This document shows, one piece after another, positions 16,689-26,031 of a stretch of 64,000 nt of DNA. The position numbers and the translations under genes were made by a program. Each line of letters opens with the position of its first letter. Positions within the stretch are counted from its first letter, which is position 1. This stretch comes from Halobacteriovoraceae bacterium (GTDB lineage Bacteria; Bdellovibrionota; Bacteriovoracia; Bacteriovoracales; Bacteriovoracaceae). The stretch lies in assembly GCA_002712005.1 (NCBI GenBank), contig PASP01000010.1, positions 93,158-157,157 on the forward strand. Direction: 5' to 3'. The notes under the pieces are model-generated. The model did not search any database, was not told where the DNA came from, and was given only the letters and a program-made list of their open reading frames with translations.

Positions 16689-18140
16689 GTGAAAGGAATC
16701 ACGAAACATACACTAGCTCTTATTTGCTTACTCTTTAATCTTTCTCTTATGGCCCAAGTAAGTACGGTTACTGGTGATGGGCGATTCTATTCTCGAGATG
16801 ATGACTCTCTAAGTTTTATTAAGAAACAGCTTTTGGCCAACGCTATTCGCGATGTATTTACAAAAGAAATGAAAGAGATGGGACTCGATAGTGATAAGTT
16901 TTGGCGTAACTATGAAGAGAAGTTTCAAGCTTACTTTGATAAAGTAAAATCAGGTTTGATGACTAAGCATGGGGTTACGGAAGAAACGGCGGCCAATAAT
17001 AGTGACTACCAGAAAGCTCTTCGACACGAGAGATTAAGGCTCAAGGCCAGATATGGAAGAATCAGCAGGGCCCTTATGCAACACTCCATTAATAAAATGT
17101 CTCGTTCACCTCAAGTTCCCAATAGCCGTTATATAAGAATCAAGGCAAAGGTTAATCGTAAAGAATTGCACAAGATTTACCTTTCTTTCACCAGTGAGCA
17201 AACCGATAAGCACTATTCTTCTTTATATGTTTCTGGAGATTTTAATCTTGTGGATACTTCATGGTCAGAAATTGGGATTGAAGTTGAAAGTGATTTTACT
17301 GATGTTCTTAAAAATAATTGGAAAGACAAAATTGCAGCATCCCTGCAAGGAAAAGTGGATAGAGTTGTCTTTGTAGATAGCGCTGAGGCAAACGAAATAA
17401 AGAAATTCTCTGGACTTAATCTGGAAGCGGTAAAACAGGTTCAAGAAGAAAATGAGGTGGCTTCTGCTGATGGAGAAGTCGCTGTAAATGAAGATACACC
17501 TTTAAGTAATGATTACGCGTCTTCTCTATGGCTTAAATTAAATTTTAAAATAAAGAAAATAAGAGAGAACGAGGATGCCAAAAGAAGAAGTTTTGAAATT
17601 TCTGGTGATCTCTTCTTACAAGATCTCAGCTCTCAGAAAATTGTCTATTTCACTGACTTTGATGAAATGGAAAAAGACTATAGTTATGAAGATCCTAAGA
17701 ATTTAAGTAATGGTCTTGCGAATGCAGTTTATCAAATCCCCATGTCTTCTTTTAAATCATTTGAGCGTTCTATTGATGGGGCCAAAACACATCTTAAGCG
17801 CGTAACTCTAGAAGTTTCCGAATATGAGAATATGGCCGACCTCGTTAGTCTGACAAAATTTTTGAGTAATAAAGGTGTGACCAAGCAATTTAGTCCTATG
17901 ATCAAGAGTTTTAGCCCAAATAATGCTAAAATAGAGTTGGAATACTCTGGAGATGATCAAGATATGGTAACGATGCTTAAGTCTTTATCAGGGATGATGA
18001 TCGACCAGGAGAGTAAGGTCTTTTTTCCTAGTGCAGACAATCCCTTTCAGGTGATTGTAAAAAGAAATGCCAAGCAAGAAGCTCGCGATGAGGGAGCAAC
18101 TTCACAAGTAGGTAAGCAGCAAAAGGGAAGAAGATCGTAG
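16689..18140 (+). CDS. Secreted protein of unknown family, partner of CsgG/FlgT-like lipoprotein
   Basis: A 483-aa protein starting at GTG with AGGAAAAC before it. A signal peptide ends near LMA|QV. The segment after it (VTGDGRFYSRDDDSLSFIKKQ) resembles the N-terminal strand-helix unit of FlgT-type and related envelope proteins, in which a hydrophilic strand precedes a helix of about 20 residues. The central region is beta-rich and the C-terminal third has paired domains (VTLEVSEYENMADLV; FQVIVKRN). It is 18 bp before the CsgG/FlgT-like gene, so the two probably work together at the envelope. Exact role unknown. Confidence 0.55.
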   Translation: MKGITKHTLALICLLFNLSLMAQVSTVTGDGRFYSRDDDSLSFIKKQLLANAIRDVFTKEMKEMGLDSDKFWRNYEEKFQAYFDKVKSGLMTKHGVTEETAANNSDYQKALRHERLRLKARYGRISRALMQHSINKMSRSPQVPNSRYIRIKAKVNRKELHKIYLSFTSEQTDKHYSSLYVSGDFNLVDTSWSEIGIEVESDFTDVLKNNWKDKIAASLQGKVDRVVFVDSAEANEIKKFSGLNLEAVKQVQEENEVASADGEVAVNEDTPLSNDYASSLWLKLNFKIKKIRENEDAKRRSFEISGDLFLQDLSSQKIVYFTDFDEMEKDYSYEDPKNLSNGLANAVYQIPMSSFKSFERSIDGAKTHLKRVTLEVSEYENMADLVSLTKFLSNKGVTKQFSPMIKSFSPNNAKIELEYSGDDQDMVTMLKSLSGMMIDQESKVFFPSADNPFQVIVKRNAKQEARDEGATSQVGKQQKGRRS

Positions 18141-18158
18141 AACGGTTGGAGAACCTTG

Positions 18159-19091
18159 ATGTTTAAGATGAAGTTTATGCGTGCTCTATTTCTAGTCATC
18201 CTTTCCTTTCTTATGGCCTGTGCTGGTCCTGTGATCGATAGACAGTCATCAGGTCAAAGGCCAAGAGCAACTGAGAGAAAATACTTTAACGGAGTTAAGA
18301 AGAAAGTCGCTCTTTTGACTTTCTTTAATGAATCTCCCTATGGGGGAGATGACCTGGGAATAACTGCCACAGAAGAACTTAGAAAAGAGCTATCTCGAAC
18401 TGGAGAGTATATTATCGATCCAATGGCCAAGAAGATATTTGGATCATCAAAAGAGATCTATGCAGGTGGTGGAGTAAAACTAGTTCAACTGGCAAGAAAG
18501 GCGAAAATCTCTGGCTTAAATTTTGTTATTTTTGGAAGAATCAAAGATGCACGTATTCGAGAAAAGACCGATGAAATAGGCTTGGTAAGAGAAACAAAGT
18601 CTTACACAGAAAGTAAGGTGGAAATTAGGCTCTTTGATGTAAATAGTAATAAAGAGATTTATACAGATGAGATAAGAGGTTTCGCTGACGATTCCTCTTT
18701 TCGTTTCTTTAATGGTGATAGGGAAAGTAAGCTCACTTATAGAAGAGAGCTCCTTCGATACGCAGTTAGAGTAGCAGTAAGAAAGTCTATTCCGCGAATT
18801 CTTGAAGTCTCTACTAAACTGGATTGGGTGGGACGCGTAGCGAGAATCATTGGAAATAAGATCTATATTAATGCTGGTCGAGCATCTGGTATTCAGATTT
18901 CTGATATTCTAAAAGTGGTTACAGAGGGACAAGAAATTTACGATCCTGAAACGGGTGCTTTGATAGGTGTATCTAAGGGAGAAGTGAAGGGAACAGTTGA
19001 AGTCATCGATTACTTTGGTCCCGATGGTGCTATCGCTATTCTTCACTCTGGAGGATCAGTTGTCGAAGGTGACTTTGTTCAACTATACTAG
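18159..19091 (+). CDS. Lipoprotein with CsgG-like and FlgT C-terminal-like domains
   Basis: The ATG at 18159 is preferred to the TTG three bases earlier; GGAG stands 7 bp before it. The 310-aa product has a lipobox LMAC near residue 20. Residues about 45-190 follow the CsgG/LpoB-type pattern: KKVALLTFFNES, then ATEELRKELSRTGEYIID and a LNFVIFGRIKDAR strand. Residues about 220-310 look like the FlgT C-terminal domain: IYINAGRASGIQISDILKV, then EIYDPETGALIG and AILHSGGSVVEGDFV. This pair of domains is typical of outer-membrane lipoproteins around flagella or secretion pores. Flagellar involvement is possible but unproven, since no flagellar genes are nearby. Confidence 0.65.
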   Translation: MFKMKFMRALFLVILSFLMACAGPVIDRQSSGQRPRATERKYFNGVKKKVALLTFFNESPYGGDDLGITATEELRKELSRTGEYIIDPMAKKIFGSSKEIYAGGGVKLVQLARKAKISGLNFVIFGRIKDARIREKTDEIGLVRETKSYTESKVEIRLFDVNSNKEIYTDEIRGFADDSSFRFFNGDRESKLTYRRELLRYAVRVAVRKSIPRILEVSTKLDWVGRVARIIGNKIYINAGRASGIQISDILKVVTEGQEIYDPETGALIGVSKGEVKGTVEVIDYFGPDGAIAILHSGGSVVEGDFVQLY

Positions 19092-19118
19092 TTCAAACAT
19101 TTAAGAATCGGACATCCT

Positions 19119-20198
19119 TTGAATTATTATAATCTTTTTAAGAATATTGCTTTTCGATTAGATCCTGAACTGGCCCATAATCAAAGTCTATCCTTACTTT
19201 CTAAGTTTCCTAAACAATCATCTAAGCTCTTTAAATCAATGCGTAGAATTAGTGATTTCGATTTGGAAAAGTATGATCTTTCCCTGACCCTCAATGACGG
19301 GAACTTTTGGACCTTTCCTGTTGGATTAGCGGCCGGACTTGATAAGAATGCTGAGGCGATCGATTTCTTTACTCGAATTCCCTTTGGAGCGGTTGAAGTG
19401 GGAACGGTGACCCCAAAAGCTCAAATCGGAAACCCTAAGCCAAGAATGTTTCGTTTAATAGAGGAAGAAAGTCTTCTCAATAGAATGGGCTTTAATAATC
19501 AGGGAATGAATGAAATATATGAAAATGTAGTCAAGGCCAAACGAAACGGAAAGGTTGTTGGAGTTAATTTAGGAAAGAATAAAATTACCCCAGCCGATAA
19601 AGCGTGTGAAGACTATCAAATACTTTTTAAAAAATTTAAAGAAACTGCTAATTATATTGTCATCAATGTGAGTTCTCCGAATACTCCAGGTCTAAGAGAC
19701 CTCCAGAATATTGAGGCCCTAAGAGAAATCTTCTCTGCTTTGAGTCCGCTTAGAAATGAAGAGGCTCCACCTCTATATTTGAAAATTGCCCCAGATCTCT
19801 CGTTTGAAGATATTCCTGGAATTGTACAATTGGCCCATGACTTCAATCTTGCCGGTATATTGGCCACCAATACAACGATCATGCCTGAAAAAGGGCAAGG
19901 AGGAATATCGGGTAAGCTTCTTAAGGAAAGAGCGACTAAGATGAGAAAACATGTCTTGGAGGTTATAGGTAGTGGTTCATCTCTTGAAATGATAGGCATA
20001 GGAGGAATCTCTAATTCTGAAGACCTTTTTTCTTTTTGGAAAATGGGCGGTAAGGTAGCCCAGATTTACACGTCTTTTATCTATCAAGGACCTCAAATCC
20101 TCTTTGATATGGAAGCTGAAATCGTAGACCTTCTTAAAAGAAATGATATGACTAGATTAATGGACTTATTTGAAAATAGAGAAAAGGTTCGCTTCTAA
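19119..20198 (+). CDS. pyrD: Dihydroorotate dehydrogenase (quinone, class 2)
   Basis: This membrane-associated enzyme oxidises dihydroorotate to orotate with FMN and quinone, in pyrimidine synthesis. The start is TTG at 19119, supported by the family-typical opening MNYYNLFKNIAFRLDPELAH. FMN/substrate motifs are visible: VGLAAGLDKNAEAID, AVEVGTVTPKAQIGNPKPR, NRMGFNNQGM, GVNLGKNK, VINVSSPNTPGLRDLQ with the catalytic Ser, and the C-terminal IGIGGISN. The 359-aa length fits class 2. It lies inside the dnaE cluster and overlaps closely with the YYY-family gene. Confidence 0.96.
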   Translation: MNYYNLFKNIAFRLDPELAHNQSLSLLSKFPKQSSKLFKSMRRISDFDLEKYDLSLTLNDGNFWTFPVGLAAGLDKNAEAIDFFTRIPFGAVEVGTVTPKAQIGNPKPRMFRLIEEESLLNRMGFNNQGMNEIYENVVKAKRNGKVVGVNLGKNKITPADKACEDYQILFKKFKETANYIVINVSSPNTPGLRDLQNIEALREIFSALSPLRNEEAPPLYLKIAPDLSFEDIPGIVQLAHDFNLAGILATNTTIMPEKGQGGISGKLLKERATKMRKHVLEVIGSGSSLEMIGIGGISNSEDLFSFWKMGGKVAQIYTSFIYQGPQILFDMEAEIVDLLKRNDMTRLMDLFENREKVRF

Positions 20199-20199
20199 G

Positions 20200-22293
20200 A
20201 TGAAAGGGAAGTTTTTACTACTTCTTAGTCTACCTTGTATAGTATTAACGATTCTTAATCCTTTCTTTTTTCATGCTTCTAAAATTGAATTAATCTCTCT
20301 TATCATGTGGTTTTACCAATACTCTATGATTGGTATTTTATTATTCCCAACGGTTGCCACAATCTTCCCTAAGCTTCCTGATAAAGGCTACTCCCTTTCC
20401 AAACTTTTTTCGATTATTCTCCTCTTCTATATAAATTGGATTTTTACATCATTAGGCCTAATGGAATTTAGTGCACCGTCGCTGTCTTTCTCTTTACTTT
20501 TACTGATGATTCTTTCTCATATTATTCCTCATAAAGACGAGGATCTCTTTGCTCTCATTTATGAGAAGAAGAAATTTATTTTTAAAGCAGAATTTTTGTA
20601 CCTCTTAGTTTTCTCTTCTTTCTTAGTTATCCAGTCTCAGCATCCTGATATCTATTGGGGAGAAAAACCAATGGATTACACTCTTCTCAATTTTAATATT
20701 AGAAATACAAGTCTTCCTCTTCAGGACCCATGGTTTGCTGGTAATGAAATGCATTACTATTATCTGGGCTATTATTTCTATGCGGGAATGGCGAAGATGA
20801 CTGGAGTAGGGGGAGAGTTGGGATATGCTCTTTCCGTAGTTACCTCTGCTGCACTCTTTGCGATTAGTTTATTTGGATTACTCGTTTATCTTACCAAGAG
20901 GGCCTGGACTTCATTTTGGGGCGTACTCCTTATCCTTTATGCCGGAAACCTAAAGTCGTTTGTTTCTATTGTTATTGATAAAAAGAAAATAGATTTTTAT
21001 TCCTTTTGGTCTTCTGCACGAGTCTTTAGGGGTGATGGTTTTGCTGAGTTTCCAAGCTGGTCTTTTCTCTTTGCAGATCTTCACCCGCATGTCATGAGCT
21101 ATGCGTATTCAATGCTCTACTTACTTGTCATGATCTATTGTGTGGAACACTTGTGGAATAAAAAAATATCAAGTTCAACACTATCTGGGGTTATTACCCT
21201 TTCGCTATGTTTCGGAGTTTTATTAGGTATTAATGGGTGGGACTTTATCATCTATGCACTCTTTAGTTGTTGCTACTTTCTATTGTCTTGGAAAAGGCTG
21301 CATTTTGATTTAAAGGCGGCATTTCTTCACTTTGTCTCCCATGCCCTTTCTCTTCTCTTCTTTCTTCCCATGTTACTTACCCTACAGTCAGGAAAGGAGA
21401 TGAAATGGGGCTACTATCAAGGAGCTCTTAATACTTGGAAGTCTCATTTCTTATTTCACGGGCATTGGTGGTTGATTATCCTCTTCATGGTTGCCCCTGT
21501 CTTATTTTTACATCGAAAAGGTGTGAGATGGAATGTGCTCTTTCGTTCAATAGGCTTTCGATTTGCTTTGACCAGTTTCATACTCGCTTTTATTGCAGAA
21601 TTCTTTTTCTTTAGTGATCGTATAAATACGATATTCAAGAGTTTTACCAATATTTATATTTGGGGGGGAATAGCTACAGTTATTTCTTTTCGATTTTTTA
21701 AATTCTATATTACGCGAAAGAATCTTGTTGGATTTGCGCTTTCGAGTATCTTTATCGTTAATCTCGTTTTAGTGGGGAGTTATTTTAACTTTAAAGGAAT
21801 TATTAATAAGCACTATTTCTCAAAGGTCAGCAAAGGGCTAAGAGGTGGTGCTTATTTGAATCAATACGATGAAAATGAATATAAAATGATTGGATGGATA
21901 AATGAGAATATAAGAGGAACTCCCACTGTCGTTGAGCGCTATTCTAAATCATTTGATACAAGAGCAGCACGTGTATCTATGCATACAGGACTGCCAACCT
22001 ATCTTGGCTGGGATGGACATGTCTATCTTAGAGGAGCCCCTTGGCATAAGATTCAACAAAGGAAACGAGATATCGACTTTATCTTCAGTGGGAGCGACCC
22101 TATTGCCACTGTAGACTTCTTAGATCGCAAGAATATCCATTTCATAGTTGTTGGGGGCTTAGAGAGAAGGTACTATTCTAAAGTAGGTTTAGATAAATTT
22201 TCAGATAATAGTGAAATGTTTAAACTTCTCTTTAAGAGTGGCAACTCTGCTCTTTATGGAGTTGGACAATATAAGAACTTTCTTATCGAGTAG
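20200..22293 (+). CDS. YYY-family (DUF2298) polytopic membrane protein
   Basis: About a dozen hydrophobic segments span this 697-aa protein (start ATG at 20200, one base after the pyrD stop; a TTG at 20170 inside pyrD is less likely). The family signature MHYYYLGYYFYAG near residue 190 gives the YYY name, and FAEFPSWSFLFADLHPHVMS near 290 matches the conserved acidic/aromatic region of the family. Such proteins are described mainly from Chloroflexi and archaea and are thought to be related to lipid-linked sugar transferases. Function is not established. It belongs to the dnaE-pyrD cluster. Confidence 0.8.
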   Translation: MKGKFLLLLSLPCIVLTILNPFFFHASKIELISLIMWFYQYSMIGILLFPTVATIFPKLPDKGYSLSKLFSIILLFYINWIFTSLGLMEFSAPSLSFSLLLLMILSHIIPHKDEDLFALIYEKKKFIFKAEFLYLLVFSSFLVIQSQHPDIYWGEKPMDYTLLNFNIRNTSLPLQDPWFAGNEMHYYYLGYYFYAGMAKMTGVGGELGYALSVVTSAALFAISLFGLLVYLTKRAWTSFWGVLLILYAGNLKSFVSIVIDKKKIDFYSFWSSARVFRGDGFAEFPSWSFLFADLHPHVMSYAYSMLYLLVMIYCVEHLWNKKISSSTLSGVITLSLCFGVLLGINGWDFIIYALFSCCYFLLSWKRLHFDLKAAFLHFVSHALSLLFFLPMLLTLQSGKEMKWGYYQGALNTWKSHFLFHGHWWLIILFMVAPVLFLHRKGVRWNVLFRSIGFRFALTSFILAFIAEFFFFSDRINTIFKSFTNIYIWGGIATVISFRFFKFYITRKNLVGFALSSIFIVNLVLVGSYFNFKGIINKHYFSKVSKGLRGGAYLNQYDENEYKMIGWINENIRGTPTVVERYSKSFDTRAARVSMHTGLPTYLGWDGHVYLRGAPWHKIQQRKRDIDFIFSGSDPIATVDFLDRKNIHFIVVGGLERRYYSKVGLDKFSDNSEMFKLLFKSGNSALYGVGQYKNFLIE

Positions 22294-22304
22294 AAAGGTA
22301 AAGC

Positions 22305-22877
22305 ATGGGCATTATAAAAGATTTTCCCTTTAATATGAACTACAGCTATGGAGAGGACTTGAGAGAAGTTCCCGATGATGCTGTGGCCATGAAGAGGGGA
22401 CTTGAGTGGCTACAGGATCAATTAATAGAAATTCCTGAAGAAGATAAAGTTCAACAGACGATTCTTCTGTCTCAAATATCAGGTTTCGCTAGAATTATTG
22501 GTGATCTCGATCTTGCAGAGCAATCTTTAATTCAGGCGATTGAGCTTTTAAAAGACTTTAAAAGAGAAGATCAAATCTTTGCAATGAAATTAAGATTGGC
22601 CATCGTTTATCAATATCGAGAGAGTTTTACTAAAGCTGAACGAATTTACAGTGATTCCCTTAAGGCAATTGGTACGACTACTGACTCTAGGATTAAGAAG
22701 TATCATGACTTTGTCTTCCAGCATTATGGGAAATTAAAATATGATCAAGGCTTTTATAAAGAGGCCCTCGACTTTTTTATGAGGGCCTATGAAGAAAGAA
22801 TTATAAAGGGTGATCTTGAATTGGTTAGCTCGACCGAGTTTGCTATTGCCCAGACAAGAAAGAAGTTAGAGCTTTAG
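22305..22877 (+). CDS. TPR-repeat cytoplasmic protein
   Basis: A 190-aa soluble protein with AAAGG before its ATG. Residues about 60-190 form three or four TPR-type helix pairs (ARIIGDLDLAEQSLIQAIEL; LAIVYQYRESFTKAERIY; GKLKYDQGFYKEALDFFMRA). These repeats mediate protein-protein contacts; the partner is unknown. It is the last gene of the dnaE cluster and its stop overlaps that of convergent queC by 4 bp. Confidence 0.75.
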   Translation: MGIIKDFPFNMNYSYGEDLREVPDDAVAMKRGLEWLQDQLIEIPEEDKVQQTILLSQISGFARIIGDLDLAEQSLIQAIELLKDFKREDQIFAMKLRLAIVYQYRESFTKAERIYSDSLKAIGTTTDSRIKKYHDFVFQHYGKLKYDQGFYKEALDFFMRAYEERIIKGDLELVSSTEFAIAQTRKKLEL

Positions 22878-23575
22878 GTATATTTAGGTCTCTGATGATA
22901 TTCGATTGGGTCTTCAAGTCCCGCTTTTTCAAATCCTCTTAGTCTTAAAGCACATGAATCACAAACACCACAGGCCTTATCTTCTTTTTCATAACAAGAC
23001 CAACTGGCAGCTATTGGAGCTTTGAGTTCGACGGCCTTTTTCACGATTTGATCTTTGCTCAAGTCAATGACAGGAGTAATGACCTCAATATCACCATCTT
23101 TTGTTCCTTGCTTGATTAGAGCATTCATCGCTTGATAATAAGAGGGGCGACAATCAGGATAGCCAGAGCTATCTTCTTCCACTGCACCAATATAAATCTT
23201 CTTAGCACCTATGACTTCTGCCCAGCTAACCGCCATGGATATAATATGGGTATTTCTAAAGGGAACATAGCTATCGGGTATCTCTTCTGAATCTCCATGA
23301 TACTTCTTCACTTCAATCTGATCATCCGTTAGAGAACTTCCACCAATCTGTTTAAGAAAGGTTATATCAATAACTTTCTGTAGAGACTCAGGGACGTTGT
23401 AGAATTCAGCTATTTTTTGAAAGCATTCAAATTCTTTATCCTCAGTATTTTGACCATAGTTTAAATGAAGAAAGGCCAAGGATTCGTGAGCTTCATTTGC
23501 AATCGCTGCACTGACAAGTGAATCCATACCACCACTTACTAAAACAACGGCCAGCTCTGTACTCTTTGATTTCAT
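22874..23575 (-). CDS. queC: 7-cyano-7-deazaguanine synthase
   Basis: QueC makes preQ0 from carboxydeazaguanine, ATP and ammonia, for queuosine in tRNA. The 233-aa protein has the PP-loop VLVSGGMDSLVSAA at the N-terminus, the RNTHIISMAVSWAE segment, and a zinc site at the C-terminus formed by SC-x6-KACGVCDSC. It lies 10 bp after the phosphosugar mutase gene on the same strand. Another queuosine gene, queG, is at 41233, outside this operon. Confidence 0.95.
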   Translation of the reverse strand: MKSKSTELAVVLVSGGMDSLVSAAIANEAHESLAFLHLNYGQNTEDKEFECFQKIAEFYNVPESLQKVIDITFLKQIGGSSLTDDQIEVKKYHGDSEEIPDSYVPFRNTHIISMAVSWAEVIGAKKIYIGAVEEDSSGYPDCRPSYYQAMNALIKQGTKDGDIEVITPVIDLSKDQIVKKAVELKAPIAASWSCYEKEDKACGVCDSCALRLRGFEKAGLEDPIEYHQRPKYT

Positions 23576-23585
23576 ATTTACCTAC

Positions 23586-25352
23586 TTATGCTTGCTCAGA
23601 CTCTTCTTTTACAAAACTGACGATTTGGGAAGCAAGTTCGTGTGCTTTCTTCTTTTTCTCTTCTAACGAACCTTCTGCCTCTTGAATCATAATATAGAAT
23701 TTTATTTTAGGCTCTGTACCTGAAGGTCTAAGAAAGAGTTTGTTTCCATTCTTGAAGTTAAAGCCAAGTACATTACTTTTAATAAAATCGATAGGCTTGA
23801 TTTCTTCGTTGATAAAACTCTTATTCGTTGAGTTCTTATAATCTGTCAGGGATTCAATTTCTTGTGAACAGATTGATTTCTCACTGAATTGGCGGAAGTT
23901 TTCCATAATGCGATTGATTTTGTCTGCCCCTTCTTTCCCATAGTAATTCAAACTTACGAGGGTCTCATTGGCGAAACCATATTCTTCATAAATATCGTCA
24001 AGAGCTTGTGCTAAGTTCTTTCCTTGTACTTTATTATAGAGAGCGATTTCACAAAGAAGAGCGATAGAAGCCACACCATCTTTATCTCTAACTTTATTGT
24101 GGTTGAGATAGCCGAAAGATTCTTCAGTAGCGAAGACAAAATTTCTCTCTGGCTGTGTCTCTTCGATTTGCTTCATCTTTCCACAGATCCACTTAAATCC
24201 AGTCAGTGTATTTTCCACATCAACCCCAAAGCTTTGTGCAACTTTGGCCTGAAGATCTGTTGTTACAATTGTTTTTACATAATAAGGATTCTTAGGCATT
24301 GAACCCTTTTTCTTATGTTGGGTAAGAATATAGTGAAGCATGAGTAGACCGATTTGATTTCCATTGAGATAAATCGTTTCCCCTTCATGATTGAAAGCAA
24401 CACCTACACGGTCTGTATCAGGATCTGTTCCCAAGGCCAAGTCAGCTTTTTCTTTATTCATGAGTTCTACTGCCATGGCCAAAGCTTCTGCATTTTCAGG
24501 ATTGGGAGAGCTCACTGTAGGAAAACTTCCATCAGGCTGATCTTGATCCTTAACGGTCAGTAGATTTGTTAAACCCAAGTCATTTAAAGCACGAGTACAA
24601 GGATAGAGCCCCGTTCCATGAAGAGCTGTATAGACAATCTTTAAGTGATCCCCATCTTTCTTACAAAGATCTCTACCAAGAGAGTTTTCAAGAATAGTAT
24701 TGTAATAAGCATTCTCGGTTTCTTCTCCAATCCACTCAATAAGACCATTCTCAATCCCTTTATCAAATTCAAGATAGGGGATCGTTCCGTAGTCTGAAAT
24801 GCCATTGAAATTAGAGATAATATTTTGATCATTTGGAGGTGTGACCTGAGCACCATCGGCCCAAAAAACTTTGAATCCATTATATTCAGGAGGATTATGG
24901 CTAGCTGTGACCATAACTCCAGCGCTACAATTGTGGTGGCGAATAGCAAAGGAGACAAGGGCCACAGGATTGAGCCTCTTATAAATAAGGGCCTTGATAC
25001 CGTTTGCAGCAAAGACACTTGCAGCTTCTTTTGCGAATTCAAAGGAGAAGTGGCGAGAATCATAGCTAATGGCAGCTTTAGGCTCGCTAGGCTTTGATTC
25101 AAGAACGGCTAAGGAAACGGCATGGGCAGCTTTACGAATATTATACTTATTAAGGCGATTTGTTCCTTGGCCTAGAACAGCTCTCATGCCTCCGGTACCA
25201 AACTCAAGATCTTTATAAAAACGCTCTTCGATTTCTTTTTCGTCGTTCTTTTCAAGAAGATCAATAATCTCCTGGCGTGAGTTCTTATCGAAAGCAGTAT
25301 TCTCTGCCCAGTTTTTGGCCTTGCTTAAATAATCAGAATTTGTATTCGGCAC
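23586..25352 (-). CDS. Phospho-sugar mutase (phosphoglucomutase/phosphomannomutase family)
   Basis: This 588-aa enzyme moves phosphate between the 1 and 6 positions of hexose phosphates. The start is GTG, with GGAG 7 bp before. The active-site phosphoserine is in TASHNPPEYNG (Ser151), the metal-binding loop is GTDPDTDRV near 308, the sugar-binding loop is TEESFGYL near 390, and the phosphate-binding loop is RPSGTEPKIKFY near the C-terminus. The FGTGGMRAVLG start is typical of the longer PGM2/PgcA-type subgroup. Whether glucose or mannose phosphate is preferred cannot be read from the sequence. It precedes queC. Confidence 0.93.
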   Translation of the reverse strand: MPNTNSDYLSKAKNWAENTAFDKNSRQEIIDLLEKNDEKEIEERFYKDLEFGTGGMRAVLGQGTNRLNKYNIRKAAHAVSLAVLESKPSEPKAAISYDSRHFSFEFAKEAASVFAANGIKALIYKRLNPVALVSFAIRHHNCSAGVMVTASHNPPEYNGFKVFWADGAQVTPPNDQNIISNFNGISDYGTIPYLEFDKGIENGLIEWIGEETENAYYNTILENSLGRDLCKKDGDHLKIVYTALHGTGLYPCTRALNDLGLTNLLTVKDQDQPDGSFPTVSSPNPENAEALAMAVELMNKEKADLALGTDPDTDRVGVAFNHEGETIYLNGNQIGLLMLHYILTQHKKKGSMPKNPYYVKTIVTTDLQAKVAQSFGVDVENTLTGFKWICGKMKQIEETQPERNFVFATEESFGYLNHNKVRDKDGVASIALLCEIALYNKVQGKNLAQALDDIYEEYGFANETLVSLNYYGKEGADKINRIMENFRQFSEKSICSQEIESLTDYKNSTNKSFINEEIKPIDFIKSNVLGFNFKNGNKLFLRPSGTEPKIKFYIMIQEAEGSLEEKKKKAHELASQIVSFVKEESEQA

Positions 25353-25713
25353 TTTTAGTCTCCAAAAGTTATATTTACGGTCTAATTCTTATTTTTAGGG
25401 CCATGGGATGAAAAGAAGAGCTCTCTTTAATCAGTAAATAGGCATATCGATACCTAAGATTAGGGAAGCTCGGATATTCCATCTTTTGTGGCCTAAGTCA
25501 TTAAAAGGGCATTTTCTCAAAATCATCTCTCATAGGCAATAAACTATCCGGTCTTATTGAAGCTAAACCTAATAGGAATGGGTAAAAATTTAAGAATTGA
25601 TTCATGTCGTAATATAATTAATGGATTAGTTGCAAAAAAATGGGTAATATCCACCCGATAAATCACTATTTTGTTGATATGAGCTAGTAACCATAGATGA
25701 CGAAGGAGGCCAC
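25353..25713. other. 361-bp spacer between divergent mutase and ferredoxin genes
   Basis: No convincing ORF, RNA or repeat was found. It should hold promoters for the leftward mutase-queC pair and the rightward ferredoxin gene; a candidate for the latter is listed separately. The spacing is longer than most in this window. Confidence 0.5.
25590..25618 (+). promoter_or_regulatory. Sigma70-like promoter for the ferredoxin gene
   Basis: TTAAGA and a perfect TATAAT are separated by 17 bp, about 95 bp upstream of the ferredoxin start. The -35 matches TTGACA at four of six positions. Confidence 0.4.
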
Positions 25714-25962
25714 GTGGCAAATCCTAATATGAAACACCCCCAAAATGTTGCAGGGAGTTGGTATTGTACTGATCCTGATGATGACAATGGAGAAGGATGC
25801 ATTGCATGTAACGTATGTTACACAGGCGCACCTGATTTCTTCGAAGAAGATGAAGATGGAAATGCTTTTGTAAAAAAACAGCCAGAGTCAGAAGAGGATA
25901 AAGAGCTTTGCATGGAACAGTTAGAAGCTTGTCCTGTTGGTTCAATTGGTTTTGATGGTTAA
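25714..25962 (+). CDS. Small 4Fe-4S ferredoxin
   Basis: An 82-aa acidic electron carrier. The GTG start is supported by a strong GGAGG site. Cluster ligands are Cys29, Cys32 and Cys35 (CIACNVC) plus Cys73 in EACPVGSIG, as in single-cluster ferredoxins of the type that carry APDFFEEDEDGNAFVKK between the ligand groups. Two more cysteines, Cys18 and Cys66, may form a disulfide as in some monocluster ferredoxins. It is transcribed alone and ended by a strong terminator. Electron partners are unknown. Confidence 0.9.
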   Translation: MANPNMKHPQNVAGSWYCTDPDDDNGEGCIACNVCYTGAPDFFEEDEDGNAFVKKQPESEEDKELCMEQLEACPVGSIGFDG

Positions 25963-25989
25963 TTTTTTGAAATCATAATGCCAAAAAGT

Positions 25990-26016
25990 AAGGCCAGTAT
26001 GTACTGGCCTTTTTTT
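25990..26016. terminator. Terminator between ferredoxin and convergent gene
   Basis: AAGGCCAGTA-TG-TACTGGCCTT gives a stem of up to 10 bp followed by TTTTT. The A-run on the left side means it could also act on the minus strand. Confidence 0.88.
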
Positions 26017-26031
26017 ATTGTGTGTCTTTTT

